A DNA stretch of 64,000 nucleotides, taken from contig NZ_SRRO01000001.1 of NCBI RefSeq assembly GCF_004785795.1, positions 2,790,001 through 2,854,000 of the forward strand, in the 5' to 3' direction. The notes under the pieces were generated by a model. It did not search any database and was not told the DNA's origin. It saw nothing but the letters and a program-made list of their open reading frames with translations. Both the position numbers and the translations under genes were made by a program. This DNA comes from Nocardioides eburneiflavus. Its GTDB lineage: Bacteria; Actinomycetota; Actinomycetes; Propionibacteriales; Nocardioidaceae. Below, one piece after another: positions 42,460 to 51,432 of the stretch (the first letter of the stretch is position 1; each line of letters begins with the position of its first letter).

Positions 42460-43998
42460 ATGTCCACCACCGCTCCGGCCCCCGCCACCAGCCCCGTGCT
42501 GGATCGTGCGGTGCTGGATCGTGCGGTGCTGGATCGTGCGGTGGCGGCGATGACGGCGAAGCGTCGCGTGGAGGTCGAGGTGCTGGAGTCCGCGCTGGCG
42601 TGGGCGCACGCGCACGTCGTGTCCGACGAGGAGGTGGCGGCGGGGTGGCGTTCGGAGACGATCCACGCGCCGGGGTCGGCGGCGGCGTTGTTCGGGGAGC
42701 GTCCCCTGCCGATCGCGGGCGAGGGTGCCCCGCTGGTCGCGGAGTTCGCGGTGGTCGAGCTGTCGGGGGTGTTGGAGCAGTCCCACGAGGCCACGCTGGC
42801 GCTGCTGGGTGACGTGCTCGACCTGGCCCACCGCCTGCCACGGCTGTGGACGCTGGTGCGGTCGCTGGTCGTGCCGGTGCGGCTGGGGCGGGAGGCGGCG
42901 CGGGTCTCGCGCGACCTCGACCTGGTCGCGGCCGGTCACGCGGACCGGCTGCTGGTGTGGCAGCCGCGTCGGTTGAACCCGCACCGCATCGGGGTCCTGG
43001 TCCACGAGGCCCGCCTGTACGCGGACCCGGACCGGGCGATCGCCGACCACGACCACGCGCTGGAGTCTCGGCGGGTGGAGGTGCGCCACGAGCAGGGTGC
43101 ACCGGGGGTGAGCGAGGTGTTCATGAGCCTCGACGTGGCTGATGCGGTCGCGTTCGACCACACCGTGTCGACCATGTCGACCACCATGCGAGCCCTGGGT
43201 CACCCCGGCGACCTCGGCGTCCGCCGCGCCCACGCGGTGGGGCTGCTCGCGGACCCGCAGCGGGCGCTCGACATCCTGGCCGCCGCGGATGTCGCGGACC
43301 CCGACCGTGACGTCGACCCCGACCGCGACGAGAGCGTGTGCGTGGCCGACGAAGCCGCCTACGCGACCCCGGACCCGTTCCGCCGACCCACCACCGACAC
43401 CCCCTCGAAGATGTCAGGCCGGGCGGGTCGGTCGGGTGAGGTGCGGCTGGTGCTGCACCTCACCGACCGCGACCTCCTCGCCCACGGCATTGACTCCCAG
43501 ACCGTTGATGCCTGTGGGGTGGCGCGCAGTGACGAGCTCGGCCCGATGCTGCTGGGCCGGCTCCAGACGTGGCTGCTCACCGCCGGCACAGTGACCATCC
43601 AGCCCGTCCTCGACCTCGACCCGGCAACGAGCCCGATGCCCGCGGTCGACCAGCACGACCCGCCCGCGCCGATGGCCGCCGCAGTCCGGCTCCGGGACGC
43701 CACCTGCGTGTTCCCCGGCTGCACCCGTCCCTCCGGGCGGGCCGACCTCGACCACATCGTCGAGTACGTCCCCCTCGACGAGGGCGGGCCACCCGGCCAG
43801 ACGCACCCGGCCAACCTCGCGCCCCTGTGCCGCCGACACCACCGCGCCAAGACGTTCGGCGCCTTCACCTACCACCGCCGACCCGACGGCGCGTACGAGT
43901 GGACCCTGCCCTCCGGCAGGCGCATCCTCACCGACCCACCCCGCCCCCGACCGAGACCAGGACCGAGACCAGGACCAGAGCCACGGTCCAGACCCTGA
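42460..43998 (+). CDS. 13E12 repeat / DUF222 HNH endonuclease-like protein, second copy
   Basis: 512 residues, longer and clearly divergent from the 2001 copy. DUF222-type helical N-terminal region (~40-330), then an HNH module near the C-terminus: CVFPGCTRPSGRADLDHIVE, GGPPGQTHPANLAPLCRRHH and RAKTFGAF. The tail is an Arg/Pro/Gly repeat (RPRPGPRPGPEP). Near the N-terminus three VLDRA units are encoded by exact 15-bp repeats. It lies just past the bL37 terminator, at the edge of the apparently inserted 42.4-51.4 kb block. Confidence 0.88.
   Translation: MSTTAPAPATSPVLDRAVLDRAVLDRAVAAMTAKRRVEVEVLESALAWAHAHVVSDEEVAAGWRSETIHAPGSAAALFGERPLPIAGEGAPLVAEFAVVELSGVLEQSHEATLALLGDVLDLAHRLPRLWTLVRSLVVPVRLGREAARVSRDLDLVAAGHADRLLVWQPRRLNPHRIGVLVHEARLYADPDRAIADHDHALESRRVEVRHEQGAPGVSEVFMSLDVADAVAFDHTVSTMSTTMRALGHPGDLGVRRAHAVGLLADPQRALDILAAADVADPDRDVDPDRDESVCVADEAAYATPDPFRRPTTDTPSKMSGRAGRSGEVRLVLHLTDRDLLAHGIDSQTVDACGVARSDELGPMLLGRLQTWLLTAGTVTIQPVLDLDPATSPMPAVDQHDPPAPMAAAVRLRDATCVFPGCTRPSGRADLDHIVEYVPLDEGGPPGQTHPANLAPLCRRHHRAKTFGAFTYHRRPDGAYEWTLPSGRRILTDPPRPRPRPGPRPGPEPRSRP
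42496..42540 (+). repeat. Three exact 15-bp tandem repeats
   Basis: GTGCTGGATCGTGCG three times in a row, each coding VLDRA; perfect identity implies a recent slippage or duplication. Confidence 0.95.
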
Positions 43999-44315
43999 CC
44001 GCCCCGCACGCCCGACACCACCGGTGATCGGGCCAGCGGCACGCGCAGGTCCCAGGTTGGCGCTGGAGGCGCCCTCCTCACTGAGTATGTCCTGTTGGCG
44101 GCGCACGGTGCCCGCCCCAGTCGTGGCCGCACGCCGGACGGATGGGGTTTCTGAGTCGTGCGGTTCGTGACCACCGCCGGCTGGCGCGGCTCATGGACAC
44201 GATGATGCCCCTGGTCCGTCCGCTCATGCCGCAACGAGTGCGCGCTCATGCCGATGTCCGCACGTTCATGGGGACAGATGCGAGGGGGTGAGTCCAACGC
44301 GATGCTCTGCACCAA
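43999..44315. other. Non-coding stretch after the 13E12 gene
   Basis: About 320 bp with lower GC skew and no convincing gene. Contains an imperfect hairpin (GGCGCTGGAGGCGCC) near 44057, perhaps terminating the 13E12 gene, and otherwise nothing I can name. Confidence 0.4.
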
Positions 44316-44321
44316 TAGGTT
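44316..44321 (+). promoter_or_regulatory. -10 hexamer TAGGTT, leaderless start
   Basis: TAGGTT lies 7 nt before the ATG at 44329, and thereby selects that start over the upstream ATG at 44248. Confidence 0.55.
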
Positions 44322-44328
44322 TGCGGTC

Positions 44329-44790
44329 ATGCCTGCTGCTCTGCACATCGCGCGTCTTCGCTCCAAGGTCGGGAACGACCTGCTCCTGTTGCCCTCAGTC
44401 GCTGTCTTGCCCATCGACGACGATGGCCGCGTCCTGCTTGTTCGTCAGACTGACTTCGGGTCGTACGGCACCATCGGCGGCGCCGTGGACGAGGACGAGG
44501 CACCGGAGGACGCCGCGCGTCGCGAGGCGCGCGAGGAGATCGGCGCCGATGTCGAGATCACCGGGTTGGTCGGCGCCTTGGGCGGCCCGGAGTTCCGCCT
44601 CACCTACCCCAACGGCGACCAGTGCGCCTACGTCAGCATCGTCTACAGCGCGAGGCTGGCTCCCGGTGCCGAAACATCGCCTGACGGGGACGAGGTCGAC
44701 CAGATGCGTTGGTTCGCACGTAGTGAACTCACTGACTCGGCCGTCGGCCACTTCGCTCAGAGCACGTTCGCAGCCCTCAGGTGGATCTAG
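44329..44790 (+). CDS. Nudix hydrolase
   Basis: 153 residues from the leaderless ATG. Nudix box in consensus form: GGAVDEDEAPEDAARREAREEIG, split here as GAVDEDE and RREAREEIGA. FGSYGTIGG precedes it, and LTYPNGDQCAYVSIVYSARL is the following strand pair. It hydrolyses a nucleoside-diphosphate derivative of unknown identity. The upstream in-frame extension (27 residues) has poor coding character. Confidence 0.88.
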   Translation: MPAALHIARLRSKVGNDLLLLPSVAVLPIDDDGRVLLVRQTDFGSYGTIGGAVDEDEAPEDAARREAREEIGADVEITGLVGALGGPEFRLTYPNGDQCAYVSIVYSARLAPGAETSPDGDEVDQMRWFARSELTDSAVGHFAQSTFAALRWI

Positions 44791-44845
44791 CGGCTGCGCG
44801 CGGGAGGATGGGGCGCCTGGGCGCGCTCGGTCCCGGATCCACGAC

Positions 44846-45814
44846 CTAGCGCCGAGCAGCCTCCGCCACCAACGCGACCACGTCCTGGGCGCAGCCCCAT
44901 CCGATGGTGATCCCCGACCCGCCGTGTCCGTAGTTGTGCACGACCGGGACCTCCAGCAGGCCATCGTCCAGCTCCACCCGGACCTCCGGCCGCCCTGGCC
45001 GTAGTCCGGCGACGCTCTCGATGACGTCGGCATCGCAGAGCCCGGGCACGATGTCGGTGCACCGTTCGAGGATCGCCGAGGTTTCCGCGTGGTCCGGTTG
45101 GGTGTTCCAGCTGCCCTCCTCCAGCGTGCCGCCGAGGATGCAGTCCGTGGACCGTGGATGCACGTAGGCGCGACCACCGGGGTGGTTCTCGTCGCGTACG
45201 GACAAGGTCAGCCCGGGGTTGGTGACCCTGACGATCTGTCCTCGGACCGGGTAGACGGTGTCGTCGGCCACGAGCGCACCCGCGCCCATCCCGGCCGCGT
45301 TCACGATGACGTCCGCGCCGAGGTCGATCACGTCGTCGAGCCGCCTGATCCGACGTACGACCTGGGTGGCGCCTGCTGCCAGCACCTGCTCGTGCAGGTA
45401 CGGCAGGTACTCCGGCATCTCCACCAGGGGGACGGCGAATCGAAGGCCCCGTGCGTAGCCGGGAGGCAGCTCGTCGCGGTCCGCCTCGCGCACCTCGCCG
45501 ACTGCCCTTGCCCAGACGGGCATGGGGTGCGATCTGTCGGGCGTCTCCCTGTAGAGCACCAGTGACTCGCGCATGACCACACCGGGCACACGCGTCTCTG
45601 CCTCAGTCGCCAGGATGTCGTACGTCGTCGCGCCCCAGCGTGCGACGGCGTCTGCGGGGCCGGCCGCTGTGGGGAACCAGACTGCCGCGGCAAGGTAGGA
45701 GGTGGTGCGGTGGAGAGGATCGCCGCTGACGACGGTGACGTCGTGGCCGGCGCGAAGCAGCAAGCTGGCGCAGCTGAGGCCGCTGACCCCTGCTCCGACC
45801 ACCACCACGCGCAC
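44846..45814 (-). CDS. FAD-dependent D-amino-acid oxidase-type oxidoreductase
   Basis: 322 residues from GTG 45814 (8 more if ATG 45838 is used). VVVVGAGVSGLSCASLLLRAG is the FAD Rossmann motif, beginning at the N-terminus as expected. VNAAGMGAGALV and YPVRGQIVRVTNPG are DAAO strands; YGHGGSGITIGWGCAQDVV closes the FAD site. DAAO enzymes oxidise D-amino acids to keto acids with peroxide release. The C-terminal SKL-like peroxisomal tag is of course absent. Substrate unproven. Confidence 0.87.
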   Translation of the reverse strand: MRVVVVGAGVSGLSCASLLLRAGHDVTVVSGDPLHRTTSYLAAAVWFPTAAGPADAVARWGATTYDILATEAETRVPGVVMRESLVLYRETPDRSHPMPVWARAVGEVREADRDELPPGYARGLRFAVPLVEMPEYLPYLHEQVLAAGATQVVRRIRRLDDVIDLGADVIVNAAGMGAGALVADDTVYPVRGQIVRVTNPGLTLSVRDENHPGGRAYVHPRSTDCILGGTLEEGSWNTQPDHAETSAILERCTDIVPGLCDADVIESVAGLRPGRPEVRVELDDGLLEVPVVHNYGHGGSGITIGWGCAQDVVALVAEAARR

Positions 45815-45883
45815 TCGAGCATGGTGGCACGCGCGCATCCGGGGCTGCCGCTGATGGTGCGCGCCACATCCGGCGCCCGCGCC

Positions 45884-46258
45884 TCACACCCGCGACATGA
45901 ACCGCTCCGCGTCGACGACCACCCGGGTGATCTCGCCGGCGGCGAGCACCTTGCCGCTCGCGGTGTCGCGCGCGCTGACGGTGAACCGGTGGAGACGGCC
46001 GTCCTCGTACGCGCTGGACGCACTCACCTCCACCTCGGCGCCGATCGCGCTGGCGGCGAGGTGCTCGACCTGCACGCGGGTCCCGACGCTGGTCGAGCCC
46101 TCGGGGAGCACGGGCTCGAGGCAGGCGCACGTCGCGGCCTCCAGCCAGGCGAGCAGGCGCGGCGTGCCGAGCACGGGCAGCGAGCCGCTGCCGACGGCCG
46201 CGGCCGTGTCGTCGTCGGTCACCGTGAAGGTCAGCGTGGCGGGCTCGAGCTGCGGCAT
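45884..46258 (-). CDS. Hotdog-fold thioesterase (FlK-like)
   Basis: 124 residues. VLGTPRLLAWLEAATCACLE is the long hotdog helix; STSVGTRVQVEHLAASAIGAEV the conserved strands with Thr/Glu/His. The pattern is that of FlK, the fluoroacetyl-CoA thioesterase, and of many housekeeping acyl-CoA thioesterases. GGAAGG 6 nt before the ATG. Likely hydrolyses small acyl-CoAs. Confidence 0.83.
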   Translation of the reverse strand: MPQLEPATLTFTVTDDDTAAAVGSGSLPVLGTPRLLAWLEAATCACLEPVLPEGSTSVGTRVQVEHLAASAIGAEVEVSASSAYEDGRLHRFTVSARDTASGKVLAAGEITRVVVDAERFMSRV

Positions 46259-46301
46259 GGGCGGGCCTTCCGGGAAATGTCGGGAATCGTCGGGGGAGTG
46301 G

Positions 46302-46327
46302 GGCAACCTGAGGAGCTGACACACGTC
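46302..46327 (+). promoter_or_regulatory. ECF-type promoter, likely autoregulatory
   Basis: GGCAACC at 46302-46308 and CGTC at 46324-46327 with 15 nt between, the AAC/CGTC pair typical of ECF sigma targets. It lies 9 nt before the ATG of the sigma gene at 46336. Confidence 0.5.
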
Positions 46328-46335
46328 TACCAGAC

Positions 46336-46893
46336 ATGGGCGTGAGGACCGCAGGGTCGGGGGTGGCGATGGAGCCTGCCGTGGACATCACCGAGCTCTA
46401 CGCTGCCCACCGGCTGTCGCTGGTGCGGCTCGCGGTCCTCCTGGTCGACGACTTCGCCTCGGCCGAGGACGTCGTCCAGGACGCCTTCGCTGCGCTGGCG
46501 CGCCGTCCCGACGCGGTCCGGGACCCGTCGAAGGCGCTGGCCTACCTGCGGGTCTCGGTCGTCAACACCGCCCGGTCCGCGCTGCGTCGGCGGCGTACGG
46601 CCCGCGCGTACGCCCCACCGCACGACCTGTCCCCGCCCTCGCCCGAGGACAGCGCGGTGCTGGCGGAGGAGCACCGGGAGGTCATCGTGGCGCTGCACCG
46701 GCTCGCCCCGCGGCAGCGTGAGGTCCTGGTGCTGCGCTACTGGTCGAACCTGTCCGAGGCCGAGATCGCGGTGACGCTCGGGATCAGCCAGGGCACCGTG
46801 AAGTCGACCGCCAGCCGGGGCCTGGTGGCGTTGGAGAAGGCCATGCAGGCCGCCTCCACCACACCCGTGAGCTCGGGGAAGGAGGAGCGATGA
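46336..46893 (+). CDS. ECF sigma factor, SigE family
   Basis: 185 residues. Region 2: ITELYAAHRLSLVRLAVLLV, then FASAEDVVQDAFAALARRPD; region 4: LAPRQREVLVLRYWSNLSEA then LGISQGTVKSTASRGLVALE. This is the short SigE-type layout common in actinobacteria. An inner ATG (46369, MEPAVD) is an alternative start. The stop overlaps the next gene by 4 nt; the partner is a membrane protein that should hold it inactive. Confidence 0.9.
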   Translation: MGVRTAGSGVAMEPAVDITELYAAHRLSLVRLAVLLVDDFASAEDVVQDAFAALARRPDAVRDPSKALAYLRVSVVNTARSALRRRRTARAYAPPHDLSPPSPEDSAVLAEEHREVIVALHRLAPRQREVLVLRYWSNLSEAEIAVTLGISQGTVKSTASRGLVALEKAMQAASTTPVSSGKEER

Positions 46894-48296
46894 GCGCCCA
46901 CGACACGATCCCCGACATGGAGCAGCGGCTGCGTGCCGCGCTGACCGCCCGGGCCGACCTGGTCCAGCCCGAGGACCTCGCCCCGCTCACGCCCGTGGCC
47001 GCGCTGCGTCCGCGCTGGCAGTCGCCGTGGGTCCTGCTCGCCACCGCGGCGGTCGTGCTGCTGGTCCTGGGCGTGGTCGTCCAGGGCCTCGGCCGCGACC
47101 AGCGCTCCGACGACGTCGCCCCGAAGCCGGACGAGCGGGTCGAGCTGCAGCTGCCCGCCGACGTCGGCCGGGACTGGGAGGCCCACGAGTACTCGACCCC
47201 GGCGCGTCTCGACCTCGATGGCGACGGCACGAAGGAGAAGGTCGACTTCCTCGGTGAGCCGAGCAAGAGGCTGGACGGCCGCGTGAGGATGCAGACGACA
47301 CTCAGTGCGTCGGGCGAGGACGCCTACGGGGTCACCGACGTCGGCACCACGATCGTCAGCGCGCTCGAGCCCGTCGACGCCGACAGCGACGGCGACCAGG
47401 AGCTGGTCCTCTACTACGACGACTACGCCAACGGCGGCTACCCGCTCGTCTTCGACCTCCGGGACGGACTGCTGGTCCAGGCCGTCGTCGACGAGCCGGA
47501 GCTGCTGGTCCGCGGCGACGTCCCCGAGCCCGGCACGGACAGCCCGTACTACGAGATGGTCCGCCAGCACGAGTACTGGGTCGAGGACGGCACCCTGTGG
47601 TCGAGCCGGTCGGTCAACGCCTACGCCACCGGCGGCATGACGATCGTGAAGCCACTGGTGACCGTGCTCGACGCCTGGCGTTGGCGGCTCACGGAGGCCG
47701 GCCTGCTCGAGCCGGTCGACGCGGGGTGCCTGCGCCACGACGTCGTGGACGACTCACGTAGGCCGTGCGAGGAGGGCGCGACGGACGACCTGCCGCCCGT
47801 CGCGGCGGTCGCCGCGGAGTCCATCGGCGTGGGAGACAGGGCCACCGTGGACGGGGGCCTCCCGTTCACCGTACGTCTCCAGGCGTTCGCAGACCCGAGC
47901 CTCGTGGTCGAGCTGGTCGGCCGTCGTACGGTCGAGCTCGGGCTCGAGGTCGCAGATCCCCGCGTCCTGACGACCCAGCCGGTCTCCGTCTTCAACGACG
48001 GCCCGGCCGTCGTCGTCACGTCCGCCTCGGACCCGGACTACCTGCGGGTCGTCCACGCCGCCGGCGAACAGCTCCGGGTGCTCGCGCCGGTCGGCGAGGT
48101 CGCGCTGCGCGACGACGCGGCCCACCGCACCTGGCTGACGGACGACGGGACCCTGGTCACGGCGGTCGCCGGCGAGGGCGACGGCTGGCGGCTCTGGTTC
48201 TGGCGGATGGTGTCCCGGTCCGAGATGGCCGCGCTGCCCGGCGCCGTCGTCTGCTTCGACGACGTCGACGACCCCGCCACCGTGCGCAGCTGCTGA
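46890..48296 (+). CDS. Putative anti-sigma factor with large extracytoplasmic domain
   Basis: 468 residues. The first ~40 (MEQRLRAALTARADLVQP) are the helical segment seen in partners of SigE-type sigma factors. One membrane span follows (SPWVLLATAAVVLLVLGVVV). The ~400-residue outer part is beta-rich with two acidic calcium-type loops, DLDGDGTKEKV and DADSDGDQELV, like FG-GAP/EF-hand repeats, and four cysteines. It probably senses an external cue and controls the overlapping sigma gene. Direct sigma binding is inferred. Confidence 0.72.
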   Translation: MSAHDTIPDMEQRLRAALTARADLVQPEDLAPLTPVAALRPRWQSPWVLLATAAVVLLVLGVVVQGLGRDQRSDDVAPKPDERVELQLPADVGRDWEAHEYSTPARLDLDGDGTKEKVDFLGEPSKRLDGRVRMQTTLSASGEDAYGVTDVGTTIVSALEPVDADSDGDQELVLYYDDYANGGYPLVFDLRDGLLVQAVVDEPELLVRGDVPEPGTDSPYYEMVRQHEYWVEDGTLWSSRSVNAYATGGMTIVKPLVTVLDAWRWRLTEAGLLEPVDAGCLRHDVVDDSRRPCEEGATDDLPPVAAVAAESIGVGDRATVDGGLPFTVRLQAFADPSLVVELVGRRTVELGLEVADPRVLTTQPVSVFNDGPAVVVTSASDPDYLRVVHAAGEQLRVLAPVGEVALRDDAAHRTWLTDDGTLVTAVAGEGDGWRLWFWRMVSRSEMAALPGAVVCFDDVDDPATVRSC

Positions 48297-48306
48297 GAGA
48301 GGCGCC

Positions 48307-48807
48307 TCAGAGGTCCTTGCGGAAGGCGAGCAGGTCCACGCCGGCGATGGGCGACCAGTCACGGTCCGGGTCGCGCTCGTAGCCGAGCCGGGCGTACACC
48401 CGGTGCGCGGCGGTCATCGCCGCCAGCGACGACAGCGCCATCCCCGAGGCGCCGTGTGCGCGCGCCTGCTCCTCGCACAGCCGCGCGAGCGCGGTGCCGA
48501 CACCGGTGCCCTGCGCGCTCGGGTCGACCGCGAGCATCCGGAACTCGCCCTCGTCGTCGCGACCGATCTCGCGCCACGGCGACCCGGGCGGGCAGTACGT
48601 CACCACCCCGACGACCCGGTCGTGGCCGTCGTCGTCGACGACCGCCACCCACACTTCGGCCTGCGCGTCACGCGTGGCGACGTCGCGCAACCGTTCGCGG
48701 TAGTCGTCCTCGGCGCCGCGCAGCAGGGGGTCGTAGGCAGCCACGCACACCTCGCCCGCGCGCTCGAGCTCGCCGGGCCGGATGCGGCGTACCTCCACCC
48801 CGGTCAC
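48307..48807 (-). CDS. GNAT family N-acetyltransferase
   Basis: 166 residues. EFRMLAVDPSAQGTGVGTAL is the GNAT A motif (Q/RxxGxG acetyl-CoA loop, here QGTGVG), with AHGASGMALSSLAAMTAAHR and VYARLGYERDPDR as motif B. Acetylates an unknown amine. GTG start 11 nt after the TPP-enzyme stop, so the two may share a transcript. Confidence 0.9.
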   Translation of the reverse strand: MTGVEVRRIRPGELERAGEVCVAAYDPLLRGAEDDYRERLRDVATRDAQAEVWVAVVDDDGHDRVVGVVTYCPPGSPWREIGRDDEGEFRMLAVDPSAQGTGVGTALARLCEEQARAHGASGMALSSLAAMTAAHRVYARLGYERDPDRDWSPIAGVDLLAFRKDL

Positions 48808-48817
48808 CTGACCAGCC

Positions 48818-50500
48818 TCAGATGCCGAACGTGCTGCGTGGGTAGGCCGCCTCGACGTCGGTGATGACGTTGACGAGGTAGGGAACCCCGGCGGCGTACG
48901 CCCGGTCCAGCGCCGGCCCGATCTGCTTCGGGTCGCTCACGGTCTCGCCGGCGCCGCCGAGCGCCTTCACCACGTCGTCGTACGGCGTGCGCTGGCCGAG
49001 GTCGGCGACGACGTCGTAGCCGTAGAGCATCTGCATCGGGCCCTTCTCCAGGCCCCACGCGGAGTTGTTGCCCATCACCATGACGACCGGCAGGTCGTGG
49101 CGCACGAGGGTGTCGACGTCCATCAGCGAGAAGCCGGCGGCCCCGTCGCCGAGCAGCAGGGTGACCTGCGCGCTCGGCCGGGCGATCCGCGCGGCGATGG
49201 CGGCGCCGAGACCTGCGCCGAGGCAGCCGTACGGGCCGGGGTCGAGCCACCCCCCGGGGCGCTGGGGCTCGACGTACTTGCCGGCGAAGGACACGAAGTC
49301 GCCGCCGTCGCCGATGACGACGGAGTCGTCGGCGAGGCGGGGGACCAGCTCGCCGTAGATGCGGGCGGGGTGGATCGGGTCGGCCTCCGCGGTGAGCAGC
49401 TCGGCGTCACGCGCGGCGGCGGCCCTCACCTGGTCGGCCAGCTGGTCGGACCACGCCCGCCAGTCTGGCTTGTCGCCACGCTCGATCGCGGCCTGCAGGC
49501 CGTCGAGGACAGTCGTGAGGTCGCCTGCCACGGACCCGGCCAGCTCGGCGTGCGAGGAGACCTGGCCGGGGGAGTCGGCGATGTGGACGACCTTCGCGAA
49601 CTCACCGTTCGGGTTCTTGTCCGGTCCGCCGAAGGAGCCGTAGCCGAGGCGGAAGTCCAGGGGCGTGCCGACGACCACGACCAGGTCGGCGCCCGACAGC
49701 GCGGCGCCGCGGGCCTTGGTCACCAGCGAGCGGTGCCCGCCGGGGATCACGCCGCGACCCATGCCGTTGGTGAGGGTGGGGATACCGAGGTCCTCGACGA
49801 ACCGCAGCGCGGCGACCTCGGCGTGGTCGGCCCACACGTCGGTGCCGAGGATGAGCACGGGGCGCTCGGCCCGGGCGAGCAGGCGGGCGACGGAGGCGAT
49901 CGCGTCGGGGTCCGGCTCGATGCGGGTGCCCTCGCCCGACCCGACCGCGCCGGTCGAGGAGTTGAAGAACTCGTCCATCGGCACGTCGACGAACACCGGC
50001 CCGCGGTGGCTCGAGCGCGCCAGCGTGAACGCCTCGTCCATCCCGGCGGCGACGTCACCGGCGGTCATGAGGGTCCTCGCCGCCTTGGCGACCGGCGCGA
50101 TGATCGGCGGCTGGTCGAGCTCCTGGAGCGAGCCGGTGCCCCACCGGTTCTGCGGGGCGCGGCCGCCGACGACCACCATGGGCGAGCCGGCGAACTGTGC
50201 CTGCGCGATCGCGCTGATGCCGTTGGTGACTCCGGGACCGGCGGTGAGGACGGCCAGTCCGGGGACGCGGGTGAGCTTGCCGGTGGCCTCGGCGGCGAAG
50301 GCGGCGGTCTGCTCGTGGCGTACGTCCAGCAGTCGCACCTGCGGGCCCTGGCCCTCGGCCTGCGTCCGCACCGCTCCGTCGTACATCGGGAACACGTGGG
50401 CACCCGAGAGGGTGAACATCGTCTCGACGCCGTGGGCACGGGCGACGTGGACGGCCAGCTCGCCGCTGTGCCCTGTGATCTCGCGTGTGGTCTCGCTCAT
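48818..50500 (-). CDS. Thiamine pyrophosphate enzyme (acetolactate synthase large-subunit-like)
   Basis: 560 residues with three domains. The N-terminal PYR domain has the catalytic Glu in DVRHEQTAAFAAE and TAGPGVTNGISAIAQAQFAG; the middle domain is a DHS-like Rossmann (RPVLILGTDVWADHAEV); the C-terminal PP domain has LLLGDGAAGFSLMDVDTL...VMVMGNN, the GDG-NN thiamine motif. It resembles ALS/oxalyl-CoA decarboxylase-type enzymes; no ilvN or ilvC is nearby, so branched-chain synthesis is not established. ATG 6 nt after TAGCCT. Confidence 0.87.
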   Translation of the reverse strand: MSETTREITGHSGELAVHVARAHGVETMFTLSGAHVFPMYDGAVRTQAEGQGPQVRLLDVRHEQTAAFAAEATGKLTRVPGLAVLTAGPGVTNGISAIAQAQFAGSPMVVVGGRAPQNRWGTGSLQELDQPPIIAPVAKAARTLMTAGDVAAGMDEAFTLARSSHRGPVFVDVPMDEFFNSSTGAVGSGEGTRIEPDPDAIASVARLLARAERPVLILGTDVWADHAEVAALRFVEDLGIPTLTNGMGRGVIPGGHRSLVTKARGAALSGADLVVVVGTPLDFRLGYGSFGGPDKNPNGEFAKVVHIADSPGQVSSHAELAGSVAGDLTTVLDGLQAAIERGDKPDWRAWSDQLADQVRAAAARDAELLTAEADPIHPARIYGELVPRLADDSVVIGDGGDFVSFAGKYVEPQRPGGWLDPGPYGCLGAGLGAAIAARIARPSAQVTLLLGDGAAGFSLMDVDTLVRHDLPVVMVMGNNSAWGLEKGPMQMLYGYDVVADLGQRTPYDDVVKALGGAGETVSDPKQIGPALDRAYAAGVPYLVNVITDVEAAYPRSTFGI

Positions 50501-50506
50501 GCCCGC

Positions 50507-50512
50507 AGGCTA
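50507..50512 (-). promoter_or_regulatory. -10 hexamer TAGCCT, leaderless start
   Basis: TAGCCT on the minus strand lies 6 nt before the ATG at 50500; it overlaps the stop region of the DUF2785 gene. Confidence 0.6.
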
Positions 50513-51364
50513 GCGGGTGGCTACTCGCAGGTAGGGAGCGTTGGTCATCCGGAGGGCCTCGATCACGACGAGCAGCAGGTCGGGTCGCACCGTCGGCGGG
50601 TCGGGCGCGAGCGAGAGGTGCACGAAGAGCGCCCGGAGGAAGGCCTGGGGCGCTGCGGTCGGGGCGAACGGGTCGTGGTCGACGGGTCCGCCGAAGGGGT
50701 TGCCGGCGGCCCCGATGCGGTGCACCCAGGGCTCGAGCGCGTCGACGCCCAGCGTGTTGCGCCGCAGGATGACCATGGCTGCCGCCGCGATGCGGTCGGG
50801 CTCACCGGCCCCCAGCGGCTCGTCCGCGGGCTGCTGGACGAGGCGCTCGGCCAGGATGTCGAGGAGTACGGCGTGCTCGGCGCCGGCCAGGTGGGGGGAC
50901 TCGCCGAGGGCGCCCAGGGCGTCGGCGCCGTGGGCGACCGCGTGGGCCCACCCCTTGCCCGGCACGAAGCCGCGGGTGTCGCGCTCGGTGAGGAACCACG
51001 TCGCGAGCCGGTCGCCCCACTCCATCACCTTGCCGCCGGGGAGCAGGTGCTGGGAGTTGTCGCGCTCGAGGCACTCGGCGACGATCAGCGCGCTGAAGCT
51101 GCGGCGGAACACCGTGTCGGTGCCCGACTCGCCCAGCCCGACCGACAGCCCGGCGACCATGCCGTCACCGAGGCCGACCAGCAGGTCGTCGTAGACGCCG
51201 TTGTCGATCCAGGTCGCGAGGGCCGGATAGGCGGTGCCGTCGCGGACCTCGGGACGCGTCGAGCCGAGCATCGTGGTGAGCTCGGCGGTGAGGTCGTCCA
51301 GCGGCCGGTCCGACGGGACCTCGAACCCGGCTGCTTGCACCTGGTCCCAGTACCCGATCGACAT
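50510..51364 (-). CDS. DUF2785 domain protein
   Basis: 284 residues, almost all helix. GTAYPALATWIDNGVYDDLL, LIVAECLERDNSQHLLPGGK and FVPGKGWAHAVAHGADALGALGESPHL match DUF2785; the GKGWAHAVAHGAD segment with its two histidines is the family core. No function is known. The start after GGCAGGA agrees with family length; an upstream in-frame start would add 10 residues. Confidence 0.86.
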   Translation of the reverse strand: MSIGYWDQVQAAGFEVPSDRPLDDLTAELTTMLGSTRPEVRDGTAYPALATWIDNGVYDDLLVGLGDGMVAGLSVGLGESGTDTVFRRSFSALIVAECLERDNSQHLLPGGKVMEWGDRLATWFLTERDTRGFVPGKGWAHAVAHGADALGALGESPHLAGAEHAVLLDILAERLVQQPADEPLGAGEPDRIAAAAMVILRRNTLGVDALEPWVHRIGAAGNPFGGPVDHDPFAPTAAPQAFLRALFVHLSLAPDPPTVRPDLLLVVIEALRMTNAPYLRVATR

Positions 51365-51420
51365 GGCGCCCATCCTGCCAGCCGCCTCCGTCACCGCCCA
51401 GCCCGGTCCACGGCACGCCC

Positions 51421-51426
51421 TAGGCT
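51421..51426 (+). promoter_or_regulatory. -10 hexamer TAGGCT, leaderless start of pdtaS
   Basis: TAGGCT lies 6 nt before the GTG at 51433. Confidence 0.62.
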
Positions 51427-51432
51427 GGCAGC

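Noticed and set aside
46336..46369. Moving the SigE-type start to ATG 46369
   Set aside because: Kept as an alternative only: the ECF promoter puts transcription start next to 46336, in line with leaderless starts elsewhere here.
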